Shown: positions 37,401-45,400 of the stretch, one piece after another
Numbering within the stretch: position 1 is the first letter of the stretch
Layout of the letters: every line of letters begins with the position of its first letter
Assembly (NCBI GenBank): GCA_008711295.1
Contig: VUYV01000017.1
Span: forward strand, 1,677,500-1,741,499
DNA from: Anarhynchus alexandrinus
Taxonomy: Eukaryota > Chordata > Aves > Charadriiformes > Charadriidae
Length of the DNA: 64,000 bases
Reading direction: 5' to 3'
Notes under the pieces: model-generated
The model's input: the letters and a program-made list of their open reading frames with translations, nothing else
Told to the model about the DNA's origin: nothing
Database searches by the model: none
Program-made: the position numbers and the translations under genes

Positions 37401-40400
37401 TTTGTAACAAGAAGATTGTTCAGGGTAATTGCAAGCATTGTATGCTAATCATGTTATCTTTTCAGAAGGTTTCAGTTAGGGAGTAATGTGTTTTAAGATC
37501 TTTGGAAGGTTACGTTGAATACATATAGGAAAGTGCTCTGTTGAAGGTAGATTCTAAATAGATATAGTAAGTCTTACTTGGAAAAATAGCTTGTAGGCTT
37601 CCACAGCTCCAGTCACATCCATTGATTTACATGGAGTGTGTTAGTGAAACAGACAAATAGCACTTTTCTTTTTAATATTTGCAGAATCAAGCCCTAAATT
37701 TGTAGCCGGTCTTTATCCTATAGGTTTTCTGTCCAGATGTTGTCTGTGTATGTAGATAGCAGGGAGATGTTATTCATGACTTTGCATCCTTTAAAGCTGT
37801 AATAAAACTTCACTGAGTAGTTAAGCATATGTGGATTTCTGTTCTATGAATGCTTTGCATTGTTTTCACAAGAAATAATAATGATTTAACTTGCAACAGT
37901 GAAGTAGATTCTGCCCTATAAACTTGGTATCAATCCTGTAAGCACACGTATGCTAAAAAAAAGAAACAGTTCTGTTGATGTTATTTTTAGTATGTCAAAA
38001 TAAACTCTAAAATGTGTTCCTCACCCCCGCCCCTCCCTGATACTCAACCCAATGTGTGTTTATATCAGGGCTGAATCTTCTCTCTCTCTCTGTGCAATAC
38101 AATGAAGCTGGCATAATGCAACTGCAAGTAGCATTTCTGACTTTGTGGCTTTTATTTGAGTAAATAGTATTTTTTGTGATCAGCATATCTAATGTCAAAG
38201 ATGAATTTAAGGAAAGAGTCTGGTCCATCATCCCTACAGGTTTTACTAGAAAGGCTCCCTTTTAATTCGTGCTTTTTTCCCCCCAAATGTTACGATCACG
38301 GTATCTTTTTCTGCTTAGACCCTTCTCAAAAGCAGAACAGTCTTAAGTCAGGGAATTACTGAATTTATTGCCAGGCAACAAAAACTTATAATTAACGATT
38401 TGAATACTGAATAAAATAAATGCAAAACAACTAAACAAACACTTACATGAACACCTCTCCTTCTCTCTTCCTCAACTTTCCCTGGTTTTTTCCATGGGTT
38501 ACACTTAGTCTGTCCCAGTTCTCCTAGCAAGGCCACATGTAGCATAGGAAGTTGGGGATATTTGTGTTATGCTTTTCTGTTCCTCATCACTGCTCTTTTC
38601 CTTTCTCTGCCTGAAATGTGTGGGATGGTTGGGTTTTTTTATTGTTGTATGGTTTCAGAGCTGGCTGGAACAGGTTGTGAGACACACAAGGCAGCTGATG
38701 GACTCTTCCCACACCCCTCAGCACTGCAGCCCCCTGCTACATAAGCCTTGTAAGCTTACACATACTTAAAGAGCTGTATGAACATATATGGATGTTAGAC
38801 TCTACCCTTAATATCATCAGAAACTGAATGTACACCTAGTACACATTTCACTCCTTGCCACCGAGAGTTAGACTGTAGGAGTTGATGTTGTAGTAGTCTG
38901 AATATACACATTAAAAATTGTTGTATTTAACCTCCATCTCCTGCCAAGCAGATGATGGGGGTTAGTATCATAAGGGTTTCAATTTACATGTTTCCATTGT
39001 AGGCTCCATCCTTTGGTGTAGATTAGTAAGGGTAGCATTGCTTACTGTAAAACTGAGGCCTTGTTCCTGCAGAACACCAAACCAAGACACTTGGCTGTTT
39101 AATTTACTCACCACGTCTTAGTATACAAGCAAATATTCAAGCAAACTATTAAACAGTACAACCACAGACCAACACCACTATTTGATATTCAATTGGTTTC
39201 CAAGTCCAACAGCTGTAGTTTCATCCAGAACCGAAATGCGTGGTGACCAATGTTCTTTTGATATAACATGGGCACTTCCCCAGTTGGGGAGTAAGGTGAT
39301 GTATCAGATGACTTAGATTTCCAAGAGCTTGCTTCACATACAATATTATCTGAGCTCTGTCCTTTCTTCTGAACTTGTTATTCCTTAGCTCCCAGGTGTA
39401 GATCTTTGAAGGACTTCTTTTCCCCTTTCCAAGTTTCAATTTGTAGGGTGGGAGCATCGAGATTTTATGTCCCTTCCTGACACTTTCACAACTGCAATTT
39501 TGTCATGCTTTGCCATGAGGCTGATCTCACAGCTGCCTCTGGCGTGTCCACCCCAGTACTCGAGGTCACTCCTTGATCAATAGGATGTCCCACCGGGTTA
39601 TTGGGTGATACCAGAGGGGCAATAGTGATTGCCTAGCTGTCAGACCTTTTGGTCTGTGGCCTCAACTTTTTCAGGGTTCCTTACCCTTGCCTGTAAGCAT
39701 AACAGGAGTCAAAGTGAGCACGCTTGATTGCCTCTTCTTCCTAGTCCCTCCACAGGGGTCTTGTTTGTGGGACTGGAAAGATCAAGCTCAGCATACCTCT
39801 CCATTAGTAAATCCCAGTTTCCTACTTTTGCTTGATGTGAAGTTGCTAGTCTTGAAAACAGAAGGCAATTATATTCTCCTTTTGGAACTAAAGTTTAAAT
39901 ATAAAATTGTTTTCATGCTTAGCTATAATGGCAATCAGAATCTTAAGTTCATAGTTTTTTATTCAATTAAAATTTGTGTTCATCTTCGATACATTCAGTT
40001 ACAGCAATAGCAGTCTGAATAGATCCCTAAAGTAGAAAAAGAAGTTAAATAGAAGCCTTCCTGAATATTACAACAGTTATAGCATGCTTGTATTATTAAG
40101 AAAATTCTTGTTGTTTTTGTAGCGTGGAGCCATTTGACTGGTGGGAAACAGTGGCACCTGAAGTGCCAGGCACAAGTATAAATTGGGAGAGTAGTGGCTG
40201 GAGGGCAGCCCTGCAGAGAGCGATCTGGGGGTGCTGGTTGATGGCAGGCTCAATATGAGCCAGCAGTGTGCACTGGCAGCCAGGAGGGCAAACTGCATCC
40301 TGGGGTGCATCAAACATAGCTTAACCAGCTGGTCAAGAGAGGGGATTATCCCGCTGTGTTCAGCGTTGGTGCAGCCTCACCTGGAGTACTGTGTGCAGCT

Positions 40401-43400
40401 CTGGGCCCCACCGTTTAAGAAGGATGTGAATGTGCTTGAATGCATCCAGAGGAGGGCAACAAAGCTGGTGAAAGGGCTGGAAGGCAGGTCCTGTGAGGAG
40501 CGGCCGAGGACTTTGGGCTTGTCTAGTTTGGAGGAAAGGAGGCTGAGGGGTGACCTCATTGCTCTCTACAGCTTCCTGAGGAGGGGGAGTGGAGAGGGAG
40601 CTGCTGATTTCTTCTCTCTGGGATCCAGCAACAGGACGTGTGGGAATGGTTCAAAGCTGTGTCAGGGGAGGTTTAGACTGAACGTGAGGAAGCATTTCTT
40701 TACCGATAGGGTGGTCAAGCACTGGAAGAGGCTTCCTGGAGGGGTGGTCAATGCCCCAAGCCTGTCAGTGTTTATGAGGCATTTGGACAATGCCCTTAAC
40801 AACGTGCTTTAACTTTCGGTCAGCCCTGAAGTGGTCAGGGAGTTGGGCTCGGGGATCATTGTAGGTCCCTTCCAACTGAAATAGTCCATTCCATTCCATT
40901 CCATTCCATTCCATTTTTTTTCTTAAGTTAGTCATCTGAAAGCAGTAATCATGTGAAAGAATTTTAGGTTGTACAAAAAGTAATTCTCTGTACACTCTTC
41001 TATGCCATTGAGAGGTTATAGTGACAAAAATGAGTTTATGACACATTTCCTTTATTTTGTAATAAATAGTTAATTTTAAACTACAGGGTTTTTTAACAAA
41101 ACATCACTTCAGACTTTATTTTCAGAATCTGTTCCTACATAATCTATTTTTAACAAGCTTTTCATAACCAGAAAGTATGGATAGGTGAAAAAAATGTTAA
41201 TTAGTTTTTGTCTGATAGAATTGTGATAAAGATCAGAAATTGTGACAAAGATCAGTATGCCAAGAAAATAACATTCTTAAAACATACTTGAAAGATTGAG
41301 CTTACTAGCCTATAAGAATTAAAATTCTTAGGCTTTCTCTGAGAACATCCACTACAGCAAAGAGTTACACGGTAGAAGCTGATGGCATTAAACTATTCAA
41401 AGTATTGTGTATACCCCTTAAGCGCACAGCCAAACAGAACCAGAAAGTATAGCATAATATAGCAAGTTAGAGCAGAATAGAAATGGAGAATTTTTTTTAG
41501 TTTGACATGAGCATATAGTTGCTTTTTTATGAGGCCAAGTCATAAAGAACACTCTTTGAAATTAATGTAATGAAATGTTTATTCAGTTTGGTAATAATAT
41601 GTGGGTCTTTTCATTTTCAGGGTATAATTACAGTAACATTTGAAGTTCCAGGAAATATAAAAGAGGAAAACTTAAATCTCTTTATTCAGGTAAGTAGTAG
41701 TTCACTGTCAACTGAAAAATCACTGTGGCTTTTTATAGAAAATCATCTTGTGCTATTCTGTTTGTGAAAACATTTTTCCTTTTCATAGAATCTTCTGTGG
41801 GAGAAGAATGTAAAAGATAAGACTGGGCGCACCATGGACGTCATAAGACTGAAGGTTAGTCAGAAATGACCAACTTTGTTTTGTGCTTTTCCTCTTTTAC
41901 GTCTAAAAATGTGCAGTGTACTGTCAGTTACAGACCACTGTAGCAGAGCAGACAAAATGGAGAATAGCAGTTTGTCATTGTTTCGTGTAGAGCCAGTTTG
42001 TTATCAGCTGACTGGTGGAACAACTCAAAAAGAGATAGCTGACAGAGAAGCAAACATTGATCTTACTTGTTTTGAACTGAGAGGGAAAATGTACAGTCCC
42101 AAACATCAGTGGCAGAGTTAATAATCGGGACACAGTTAAATCACTTTCTCATTTTTCACCTCCATTGCTTTGAAAGGTACCATCCATCTCTCATTAATGT
42201 CTCCTGTAGATTGGATACCATAGATTGCTGTCTGTAATTATAATTGTTGGCATAACATGCAGATGTTGAAGTTGGCATAACATAGCAGCTCAATATTAGT
42301 TGTGGTCTACACTTACTTTTTTACAGTATTGTCAGGCTGTAGTTTCAAGGATGCAGCCCATAAGTATTCATCTTCATGGGCACTTCATATGTTTTTCAGT
42401 TGCATGGTTTTGAGAGGAGTATAGGTGACAATTCAGGATTTATTTTCATTTTCCTTATACCAGGCAGCCAGGTAAATCATTAAAAAGTAAGAATCAAGTC
42501 TGTCATTCAGTAGGCTGTAAGAAACACAAGAAAATATGCTCTGGTTTGTTTTTTGAGAACACTTGTGTGTCATGAATAGTGACATAATTATTTTCATTCC
42601 ATTGGAAAAAGGCTGCATTCTTGCTCTTCCAGCAACAAAATGAAAATATCCTTGTCTTCCCCTTCCTGACAAATAGAAGCAAATAGCCACTGATGCATCT
42701 TAAGCTCTCTGAAATCAGTACTGCTATGCATAAGTACATTTTTGTTGTATTGAGCATTGGAATCAAAGTAATTCCTTAGGAGACCTGAGGCCTGTGATAA
42801 GCTGTGTGCTCGCCCTCAGTCGCAGACAAATACACCAAAGCAAATGAACCACAGGTAATTATAGAATGGGTTCTAAACTTTGTTGCTTTTATATTTATAC
42901 CTTCCCTGCAGTCATAATCCTTTTGGCAGTAATAGTCATAGAATTCCAACTGATATGTCAAATGCAGACATTTTTTCATGAAATATTTTGAACTTTTTTT
43001 TTCCATTAGGGAAGTATAAGACATGTTTTACAGAATGGGTTCTACTAAAATATTTTGTAAAGTTTTACATAAAGCGATGAACACTCTTTTAATACAACTT
43101 TTGGTATGTGGGTTAACGCGCTCACTCTGACAGTAATTCCTTCTAATTCTGTTGCTACTCTTATTACCTCATTTATTTGTTCTCCAATATTCACAGATTC
43201 TGTTTCAGAATAGCGAATATGCTGAGCATGAGAGCTTAATCAGAATAATCTGAAATAAAACATTTTTGCTTATTGTACATTGTCTTTGCTGGCAATCAAT
43301 CTTTCATGGACTCATACATCATACACCGTATATATATTCAAAGTGGCAATCGTAGCTGATGACATTTTATTTTTGCTTGAACATGCTAGATGCTGACCAA

Positions 43401-44984
43401 ATGAGGAACAGAAGGCAGAGTATGGCAAAGTGTAATTATTAGTCTTTAACAAAATAAGGAGATGTGAGAATATGAGTATGAGTTATGAGTAGAAGAGGTT
43501 ATAACACATGGTATGTAGTTATGTTGTACCAGGGAGACCTTATAGCAGCCTTCCAGTATCTGAAGGGGGCCTACAAGAAGGCTGGAGAGGGAATTTTTAC
43601 AAGGGCATGTAGTGATAGGACGAGGGGGAATGGCTTCAAACTGGAAGAGGGTAGATTTAGATTAGATATCAGGAAGAAATTTTTTACTCTGAGGGTGGTG
43701 AGACACTGGCACAGGTTGCCCAGAGACATTGTGGAGGGCCCAGCCCTGGAAGTGTTCAAGGCCAGGCTGGATGGGGCTTTGAGCAACCCGGTCTAGTGGG
43801 AGGTGTCCCTGCCCATGGGAGGGGGGGCAGAACTAGATGATCTTTAAGGTCCCTTCCAACCTAAACCATTCTAGCATTCTAGGATTCTATGGTTATTTTG
43901 ACTAACTGGTGCATAGTTGCCAGAAATATTTTTCCCTGCTTGGCCTAGTTTCAAAGTGTTTTCCCATCTTATATATTTCATTTTTAAAGTTTTTTTAATA
44001 TATCCTAACAGTTATTTTTCCGATAAGGGACTGGTATCTATTCAAGGCAAATCTCATCAGGTGATAGTCCAAGGTGTCCATGAGCTCTATGATCTGGAAG
44101 AGACTACAGTAGCCTGGAAAGAAGACGAAAAGAGAACAAATAGACTGGTCCTAATAGGTAAGAGGCAATTACGTATCTCCTTGTTTGACTTCAGGAAGAT
44201 TTTCTTTCAGCAGGCAGTCCTGTAACTTGTCCAGTGGAAAGCAACCGGCCTAAACTGGCCAGAATAATAGCAGTGTGTATGTTCAGCGTAACCTTCAGTC
44301 AAAGGTTTATCCATCAAGACCTCCTGCGATTTTATATTCCAGAGGAATCTACACTGTCCCTTTTAGTGACATTAAAATAAAATAAAATACAATACTAAGT
44401 ATTCATAAATTATGTTGGCATATTTAATGTTATTTTTAAAATCCATAATTATAAATATGGTGGTGGAAATGGTTTGAATGTTTGATAAAATATTCAGTAA
44501 CTGTAAGGAAGGTGATTATAGCCATTAAAATGTATAAAATCTGTTTTGTTTCTGAAAAGCTTGTAATGCTGAAGTATGTTTCTATTTGCTACTTGTTACT
44601 CTCTGCTTTGCAAAGTGTTTTTATGACAAAAAAAAACCCAGTTTTTCCTCCTTTGCCTTACTTGTGCAGCTTGAAGTCTGTTGTTGCTTGTAAAATCTAA
44701 AGTTATCTTGTTACCGTATGCAGCTTAATTTTAATACTGCTGTTTTCATTTATTGGTATAATAAACACTTTCTTTGCTGAGAAGACTGGCAGGTTGCTGC
44801 TTGCATGCATTTTTTTGTAATACACCGTAAAATATAGTCAGCTAATTCATTTCTTTTTACAGGCAGGAACTTGGATAAGGAGACCATCAAAGAGCTATTT
44901 ATAGCCACTGTGACAGAGAAACAGTTGACGTCGAACTACGAGAAAGATGAAATGTCTGTGCCGAACCCTGCAAGGTTTTTATGA
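16170..44984 (+). CDS. ZNG1: ZNG1 (CBWD1), zinc-regulated GTPase metallochaperone, complete 15-exon gene
   Basis: Coding exons: 16170-16311, 18179-18265, 19152-19248, 20414-20505, 23444-23503, 24530-24567, 32140-32186, 32960-33046, 33856-33900, 34786-34842, 37320-37371, 41621-41689, 41789-41854, 44028-44157, 44863-44984. All introns are GT-AG, phases match, and the sum is 1,191 nt: 396 residues plus stop, against 395 in human. Visible motifs are CPDLVP at 16-21 (the METAP1-docking motif, CPELVP in human), Walker A GYLGAGKT at 45-52, the metal-binding CLCC at 103-106, ETTG at 132-135, guanine-specificity NKTD at 199-202, and a CobW C-terminal domain at about 269-375. The cytosolic GTPase family hands zinc to methionine aminopeptidase 1. 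Met11 (16200) is an alternative start with a stronger +4 G; both keep the docking motif. The last 20 residues differ from human. The six human paralogues are recent primate duplicates; one copy is seen here. Confidence 0.96.
16439..17185 (+). mobile_element. Avian ERV-type LTR in ZNG1 intron 1, sense orientation
   Basis: Starts TGTCCTGGTTTGAGG, the same opening as the minus-strand solo LTR at 2794-3438. It has the architecture of common bird ERVL-like LTRs: a U3 with a TATA box at 16781, then a T-rich stretch with TTATT repeats near 17000 and a GGGGTGGGGGAGAG block near 17105. The 3' boundary is approximate (a CA at 17184-17185) and I could not confirm a target duplication. It begins 127 bp after the exon 1 donor and reads in the same direction as ZNG1. 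No internal retroviral genes follow. Confidence 0.7.
16781..16788 (+). promoter_or_regulatory. TATA box of the intron 1 LTR
   Basis: TATAAAAG sits about 340 bp into the LTR, where U3 promoters of this type carry their TATA element. It points along the ZNG1 sense strand. Activity is an inference. Confidence 0.5.
18179..18265 (+). CDS. ZNG1: ZNG1 exon 2
   Basis: Acceptor TTCTAG and donor GAAG|GTATGT. Completes the P-loop (residues 48-52, GAGKT) and runs through ILNEFGE to the first base of Gly77. Phase 1 on both sides. Confidence 0.97.
19152..19248 (+). CDS. ZNG1: ZNG1 exon 3
   Basis: Acceptor TTTTCAG and donor AA|GTAAGG. Encodes residues 77-109, including [11 protein letters not shown] with the CxCC metal-binding motif (Cys103, Cys105, Cys106) shared by COG0523 GTPases. 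Confidence 0.97.
20414..20505 (+). CDS. ZNG1: ZNG1 exon 4
   Basis: Acceptor TTACAG and donor CCAG|GTAGTT. Encodes residues 109-140, ending in the conserved [11 protein letters not shown] stretch that forms the Walker B/switch II region. Confidence 0.97.
20904..20952 (-). mobile_element. LTR-start fragment related to the LTR at 16439, antisense
   Basis: Read on the minus strand from 20952, about 45 bp follow the first 45 bp of the 16439 LTR with a few mismatches (TGTCCTGGTTTGAGGTAAA, then TTTTGTTCACTAACTTT). Similarity is then lost in an A-rich stretch. It appears to be a truncated LTR relic in ZNG1 intron 4. Confidence 0.5.
21925..22790 (-). mobile_element. Ancient CR1 LINE fragment, antisense, ZNG1 intron 4
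   Basis: The plus strand shows heavily diverged reverse-complement CR1 landmarks: a lead-in resembling the SLEKRR region (CTTTTCCAGGCTGAAG), a stretch around 22480-22540 like the reverse-transcriptase SGVPQGS region, and around 22720-22745 a stretch like the QHGFTKG region. Many indels make it an old, non-coding copy; both ends are approximate. Confidence 0.6.
23444..23503 (+). CDS. ZNG1: ZNG1 exon 5
   Basis: Acceptor CTTAG and donor GATG|GTAAGA. Encodes residues 140-160, [20 protein letters not shown] plus the first base of Gly160; very close to the human sequence. Confidence 0.97.
24530..24567 (+). CDS. ZNG1: ZNG1 exon 6 (38 nt)
   Basis: Acceptor CTTTCAG and donor CAG|GTAAGT. Encodes residues 160-172 ([13 protein letters not shown]), the strand with the conserved VVDA. 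Ends in phase 0. The following intron (24568-32139) holds the large CR1. Confidence 0.95.
25263..28310 (-). CDS. CR1 ORF2: AP-endonuclease and reverse transcriptase, uninterrupted
   Basis: A 1,015-codon open frame. An APE-type endonuclease occupies about residues 92-310, with Asn99 (TNARS), Glu126 (VETWW), GDFNHPD at 231-237 and Ser-Asp-His at 299-301. The reverse transcriptase spans about 530-800, with YRPVSL at 592-597, Asp663 and Asp669 in the [10 protein letters not shown] block, SGVPQGS at 718-724 and the catalytic FADD at 749-752. The C-terminal CR1 segment follows ([11 protein letters not shown] at 872-882) to Val1015. In LINE biology this protein nicks target DNA and copies the element's RNA in place. 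The frame opens at a TTG; the first in-frame ATG is codon 70 (28103-28101), still upstream of the endonuclease. All core catalytic residues are present, so activity is possible but unproven. Confidence 0.93.
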   Translation of the reverse strand: MTGEGGIIGFAQDQPREVVPRKEEQGTGEGLQPLAPVCTAAGSQSCVDEPGARGPTGANGEAPLVHGKGMPPGEQRKVSTAAPTRLASTKTRLKCLYTNARSMGNKQEELEMWARLQDYDLIGIVETWWDDTYDWSVRMEGYRLFRRDRLGKRGGGVALYVKEHLECMELSLGMDKEPTESLWVRIKGKSRAGDITVGVCYRPPDQEDPVDEALYSQIGVASHSQTLVLMGDFNHPDICWKGNTAKHRQSRRFLDCIEDNFLLQMVEEPTRKGAMLDLVLTNKEGLVDSVKLMGSLGCSDHEMVEFKILEAARKVHSRLATLDFGRADFGLLKNLLGMVPWDEALEGRGAQESWLIFKDHLLQAQNQCIPTKRKAGRKARRPAWMNKELLDMTKRKKEAYREWKQGRVAWEEYRGMVRAARDRVRQAKAQMELDLARDIKTNKKSFFKYVSEKRNTRETVGPLRKVTQELVTRDRDKAEVLNDFFASVFTGKDCSHTARDAECKSQDWENGEPPTVEEDQVRDHLRNLKVHKSMGPDEIHPRVLRELADEVAKPLAIIFEKSWQSGEVPDDWKRGNITPIFKKGNKEDPGNYRPVSLTSVPGKIMEQILLETLLRHTEIKEVIGDSQHGFTKGRSCLTNLVAFYEGVITAVDKGRSTDVIYLDLCKAFDTVPHDILVSKLERHGFDKWTIRWIKNWLDGRTQRVAVNGSMSKWRPVTSGVPQGSVLGPVLFNIFVGDMDSGVESTLSKFADDTKLFGEVDTLEGRDAIQRDLDRLERWAQANLMQFNKAKCKVLHLGRGNPKHNYRLGGEWLESSTEEKDLGVLIDEKLNMSQQCAIAAQKANRILGCIKRSVASRAREVILPLYSTLVRPHLEYCVQLWSPQHKKDMDLLERVQRRATRMIRGLEHLSYEERLKELGLFSLEKRRLRGDLIAAFQYLKGAYRRAGEGLFTRACSDRTRGNGFKLEEGRFRLNIRKKFFTLRVVRHWNRLPREVVEAPSLEVFKARLDVALGNLV
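28313..29317 (-). CDS. CR1 ORF1: coiled-coil and SGNH-esterase-like protein, uninterrupted
   Basis: A 334-codon frame. A cysteine-containing, leucine-rich helical segment lies at about 17-45, a basic linker (RAKRSRRAP, residues 101-109) and a second basic patch at 163-167 follow, and then an SGNH-hydrolase-like domain runs from about 168 to the end with the nucleophile motif GDS at 172-174. The fourth block, usually Asp-Gly-x-His in CR1 ORF1, here reads DGGW at 309-312, so the catalytic His is replaced by Trp. The frame has no ATG at its head: codon 1 is GTG, the frame stays open upstream past the element edge, and the first internal Met of the conserved part is residue 280. ORF1 proteins bind the element RNA as a chaperone. 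Stop TAG lies two bases before the ORF2 frame's TTG. Confidence 0.88.
   Translation of the reverse strand: MPAPELFVSASDLGNNCCVRCEQVDDLLSLVAELKDEVERLRSIRDKEREIDWSTQASSSLKERPGQTPEIKNDRRDVISLPGRAEGRGGLLDNGEWRQVRAKRSRRAPSLPASPPLVPLCNRYEALSKAEQIKDVKADYPNTPQEPPGPDRHAHQIKTTSPRKKRRVVVVGDSALRGTEGPICRADPTLREVCCLPGARVKDISKRLPSLVQPSDYYPLLLFHVGGDECAYRSARNIKRDIRALGQTLRGSGAQVIFSSLLPVVGNDIERNRRAQSVNMWLRGWCHRHNFGFFDNGMTYTAPGLLGADGGWLAAKGRRVFAQKLSGLINRALN
29343..29397 (-). repeat. Tandem self-complementary units in the CR1 5' leader
   Basis: Two adjacent units (29343-29365 and 29366-29386) and a partial third (387-397 of the same kilobase) each consist of a short A-run, GCC or GCCC, and a T-run. Each unit is nearly palindromic and could form a small hairpin in the CR1 RNA. 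Confidence 0.8.
32140..32186 (+). CDS. ZNG1: ZNG1 exon 7
   Basis: Acceptor GTCTAG and donor GTCG|GTATGG. Encodes residues 173-188, [16 protein letters not shown] with the last codon split in phase 2. Confidence 0.95.
32960..33046 (+). CDS. ZNG1: ZNG1 exon 8
   Basis: Acceptor GTGTAG after a T-rich tract, donor TCAG|GTATGA. Encodes residues 188-217 and carries the guanine-recognition motif in [10 protein letters not shown] (NKTD at 199-202). Confidence 0.97.
33856..33900 (+). CDS. ZNG1: ZNG1 exon 9 (45 nt)
   Basis: Acceptor TTTCAG and donor CAAG|GTATTA. Encodes residues 217-232 ([16 protein letters not shown]), in phase 2 on both sides. Confidence 0.95.
34786..34842 (+). CDS. ZNG1: ZNG1 exon 10
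   Basis: Acceptor TTTAG and donor ATAAG|GTATGG. Encodes residues 232-251 ([18 protein letters not shown]), the linker after the GTPase domain, nearly identical to human. Confidence 0.96.
35307..35327 (+). repeat. (GTTT)n microsatellite
   Basis: Five GTTT units in ZNG1 intron 10. No other notable feature was recognised in this 2.5-kb intron. Confidence 0.9.
37320..37371 (+). CDS. ZNG1: ZNG1 exon 11
   Basis: Acceptor TTTTCAG and donor TAAG|GTAATT. Encodes residues 251-268 ([18 protein letters not shown]). This linker is less conserved than its neighbours. Confidence 0.93.
38300..39720. other. Possible unclassified repeat in ZNG1 intron 11
   Basis: The composition and runs of promoter- or LTR-like sequence differ from the surrounding AT-rich intron. 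I could not find TG...CA ends, a target duplication or a coding remnant, so this is only a region to compare with repeat libraries. Confidence 0.25.
40165..40915 (+). mobile_element. CR1-Y-like LINE 3' part with an open ORF2 C terminus, ZNG1 intron 11
   Basis: Sense-oriented CR1 of a different subfamily from the intron 6 copy. A 193-codon frame (40231-40812) is uninterrupted and ends the ORF2 C terminus: [19 protein letters not shown], then [16 protein letters not shown], and near its end [20 protein letters not shown]. The catalytic reverse-transcriptase core is missing, so the copy is 5'-truncated and inactive. The 3' end reads GTAGGTCCCTTCCAACTGAA followed by CCATT repeats. From memory, bird CR1-Y elements have this kind of pentameric tail. 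Confidence 0.9.
40886..40915 (+). repeat. (CCATT)6 tail repeat of the CR1-Y-like element
   Basis: Six perfect CCATT units directly at the element's 3' end, then a T-run. It is probably the element's own 3' repeat, expanded or mutated from CTATT units. Confidence 0.9.
41621..41689 (+). CDS. ZNG1: ZNG1 exon 12
   Basis: Acceptor TTTTCAG and donor CAG|GTAAGT. Encodes residues 269-291 and begins the CobW C-terminal domain ([15 protein letters not shown]). Phase 0 on both sides. Confidence 0.97.
41789..41854 (+). CDS. ZNG1: ZNG1 exon 13
   Basis: Acceptor TTCATAG and donor AAG|GTTAGT. Encodes residues 292-313 ([11 protein letters not shown], then MDVIRLK). The intron before it is only 99 bp, the shortest in the gene. 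Confidence 0.97.
43530..43892 (+). mobile_element. CR1 LINE 3' fragment, ZNG1 intron 13
   Basis: Encodes a still-open stretch of ORF2 C terminus ([20 protein letters not shown] through to [15 protein letters not shown]) followed by the canonical 3' UTR and tail (CCCTTCCAACCTAAACC, TTCTAGGATTCTATGG). It is 5'-truncated, close in sequence to the intron 6 element, and sense-oriented relative to ZNG1. Confidence 0.95.
44028..44157 (+). CDS. ZNG1: ZNG1 exon 14
   Basis: Encodes residues 314-357: [20 protein letters not shown], then YDLEET and NRLVLIG. The donor ATAG|GTAAGA is strong, but the acceptor is GATAAG, an uncommon AAG, after a T-rich tract. The match to human continues immediately at the border, so the position is secure. 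Confidence 0.95.
44863..44984 (+). CDS. ZNG1: ZNG1 exon 15 (coding part) and stop
   Basis: Acceptor TTTACAG. Encodes residues 357-396: [20 protein letters not shown] is conserved, then a divergent tail ending in NPARFL and TGA at 44982-44984. The last 17-20 residues do not resemble the human end. Confidence 0.94.
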
Positions 44985-45400
44985 CAGAAAAGACTGAATG
45001 ACGTGCAGTGTAGTAGTTTCTTTTTCCTCTTGCAGTTTACACAGCTATTAAACCCTAAAGTCCTCCTAAGAATCAGAGTTGACCTGCTGCTTAAAGATTA
45101 GCTCTTACGGGCTAGAATCGAACACAAAGAATTCTTCCATTTTGGATTTGGCTTAAGTTATGTCAGTGATATCATGTACCCGTGCAGAAATCCAGATAGG
45201 CAATAGGCTGTTGTTCATGCTGTACATGAAGTATTACAGGAGGAATATAGTAAACGTGTTTGAAGCTTAGGGCTTTCTCCAGCTAACTCCTTTTTACTAC
45301 TGGAAATGAAGCAACAGTGATTATTGCCAGTGATGTAATTGCAGTAAAAAGTATTTAGTGTTTACAATTAAATTGTCTTCCACCTCTTTCCACTTGTTTT
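44985..45400 (+). other. ZNG1: Likely ZNG1 3' UTR
   Basis: Follows the stop codon. Candidate ATTAAA polyadenylation hexamers lie at 45047-45052 and 45367-45372; the second is followed by a T/GT-rich stretch and is the better candidate. A canonical AATAAA occurs further on at 46116-46121. The true end needs transcript data. Confidence 0.5.
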
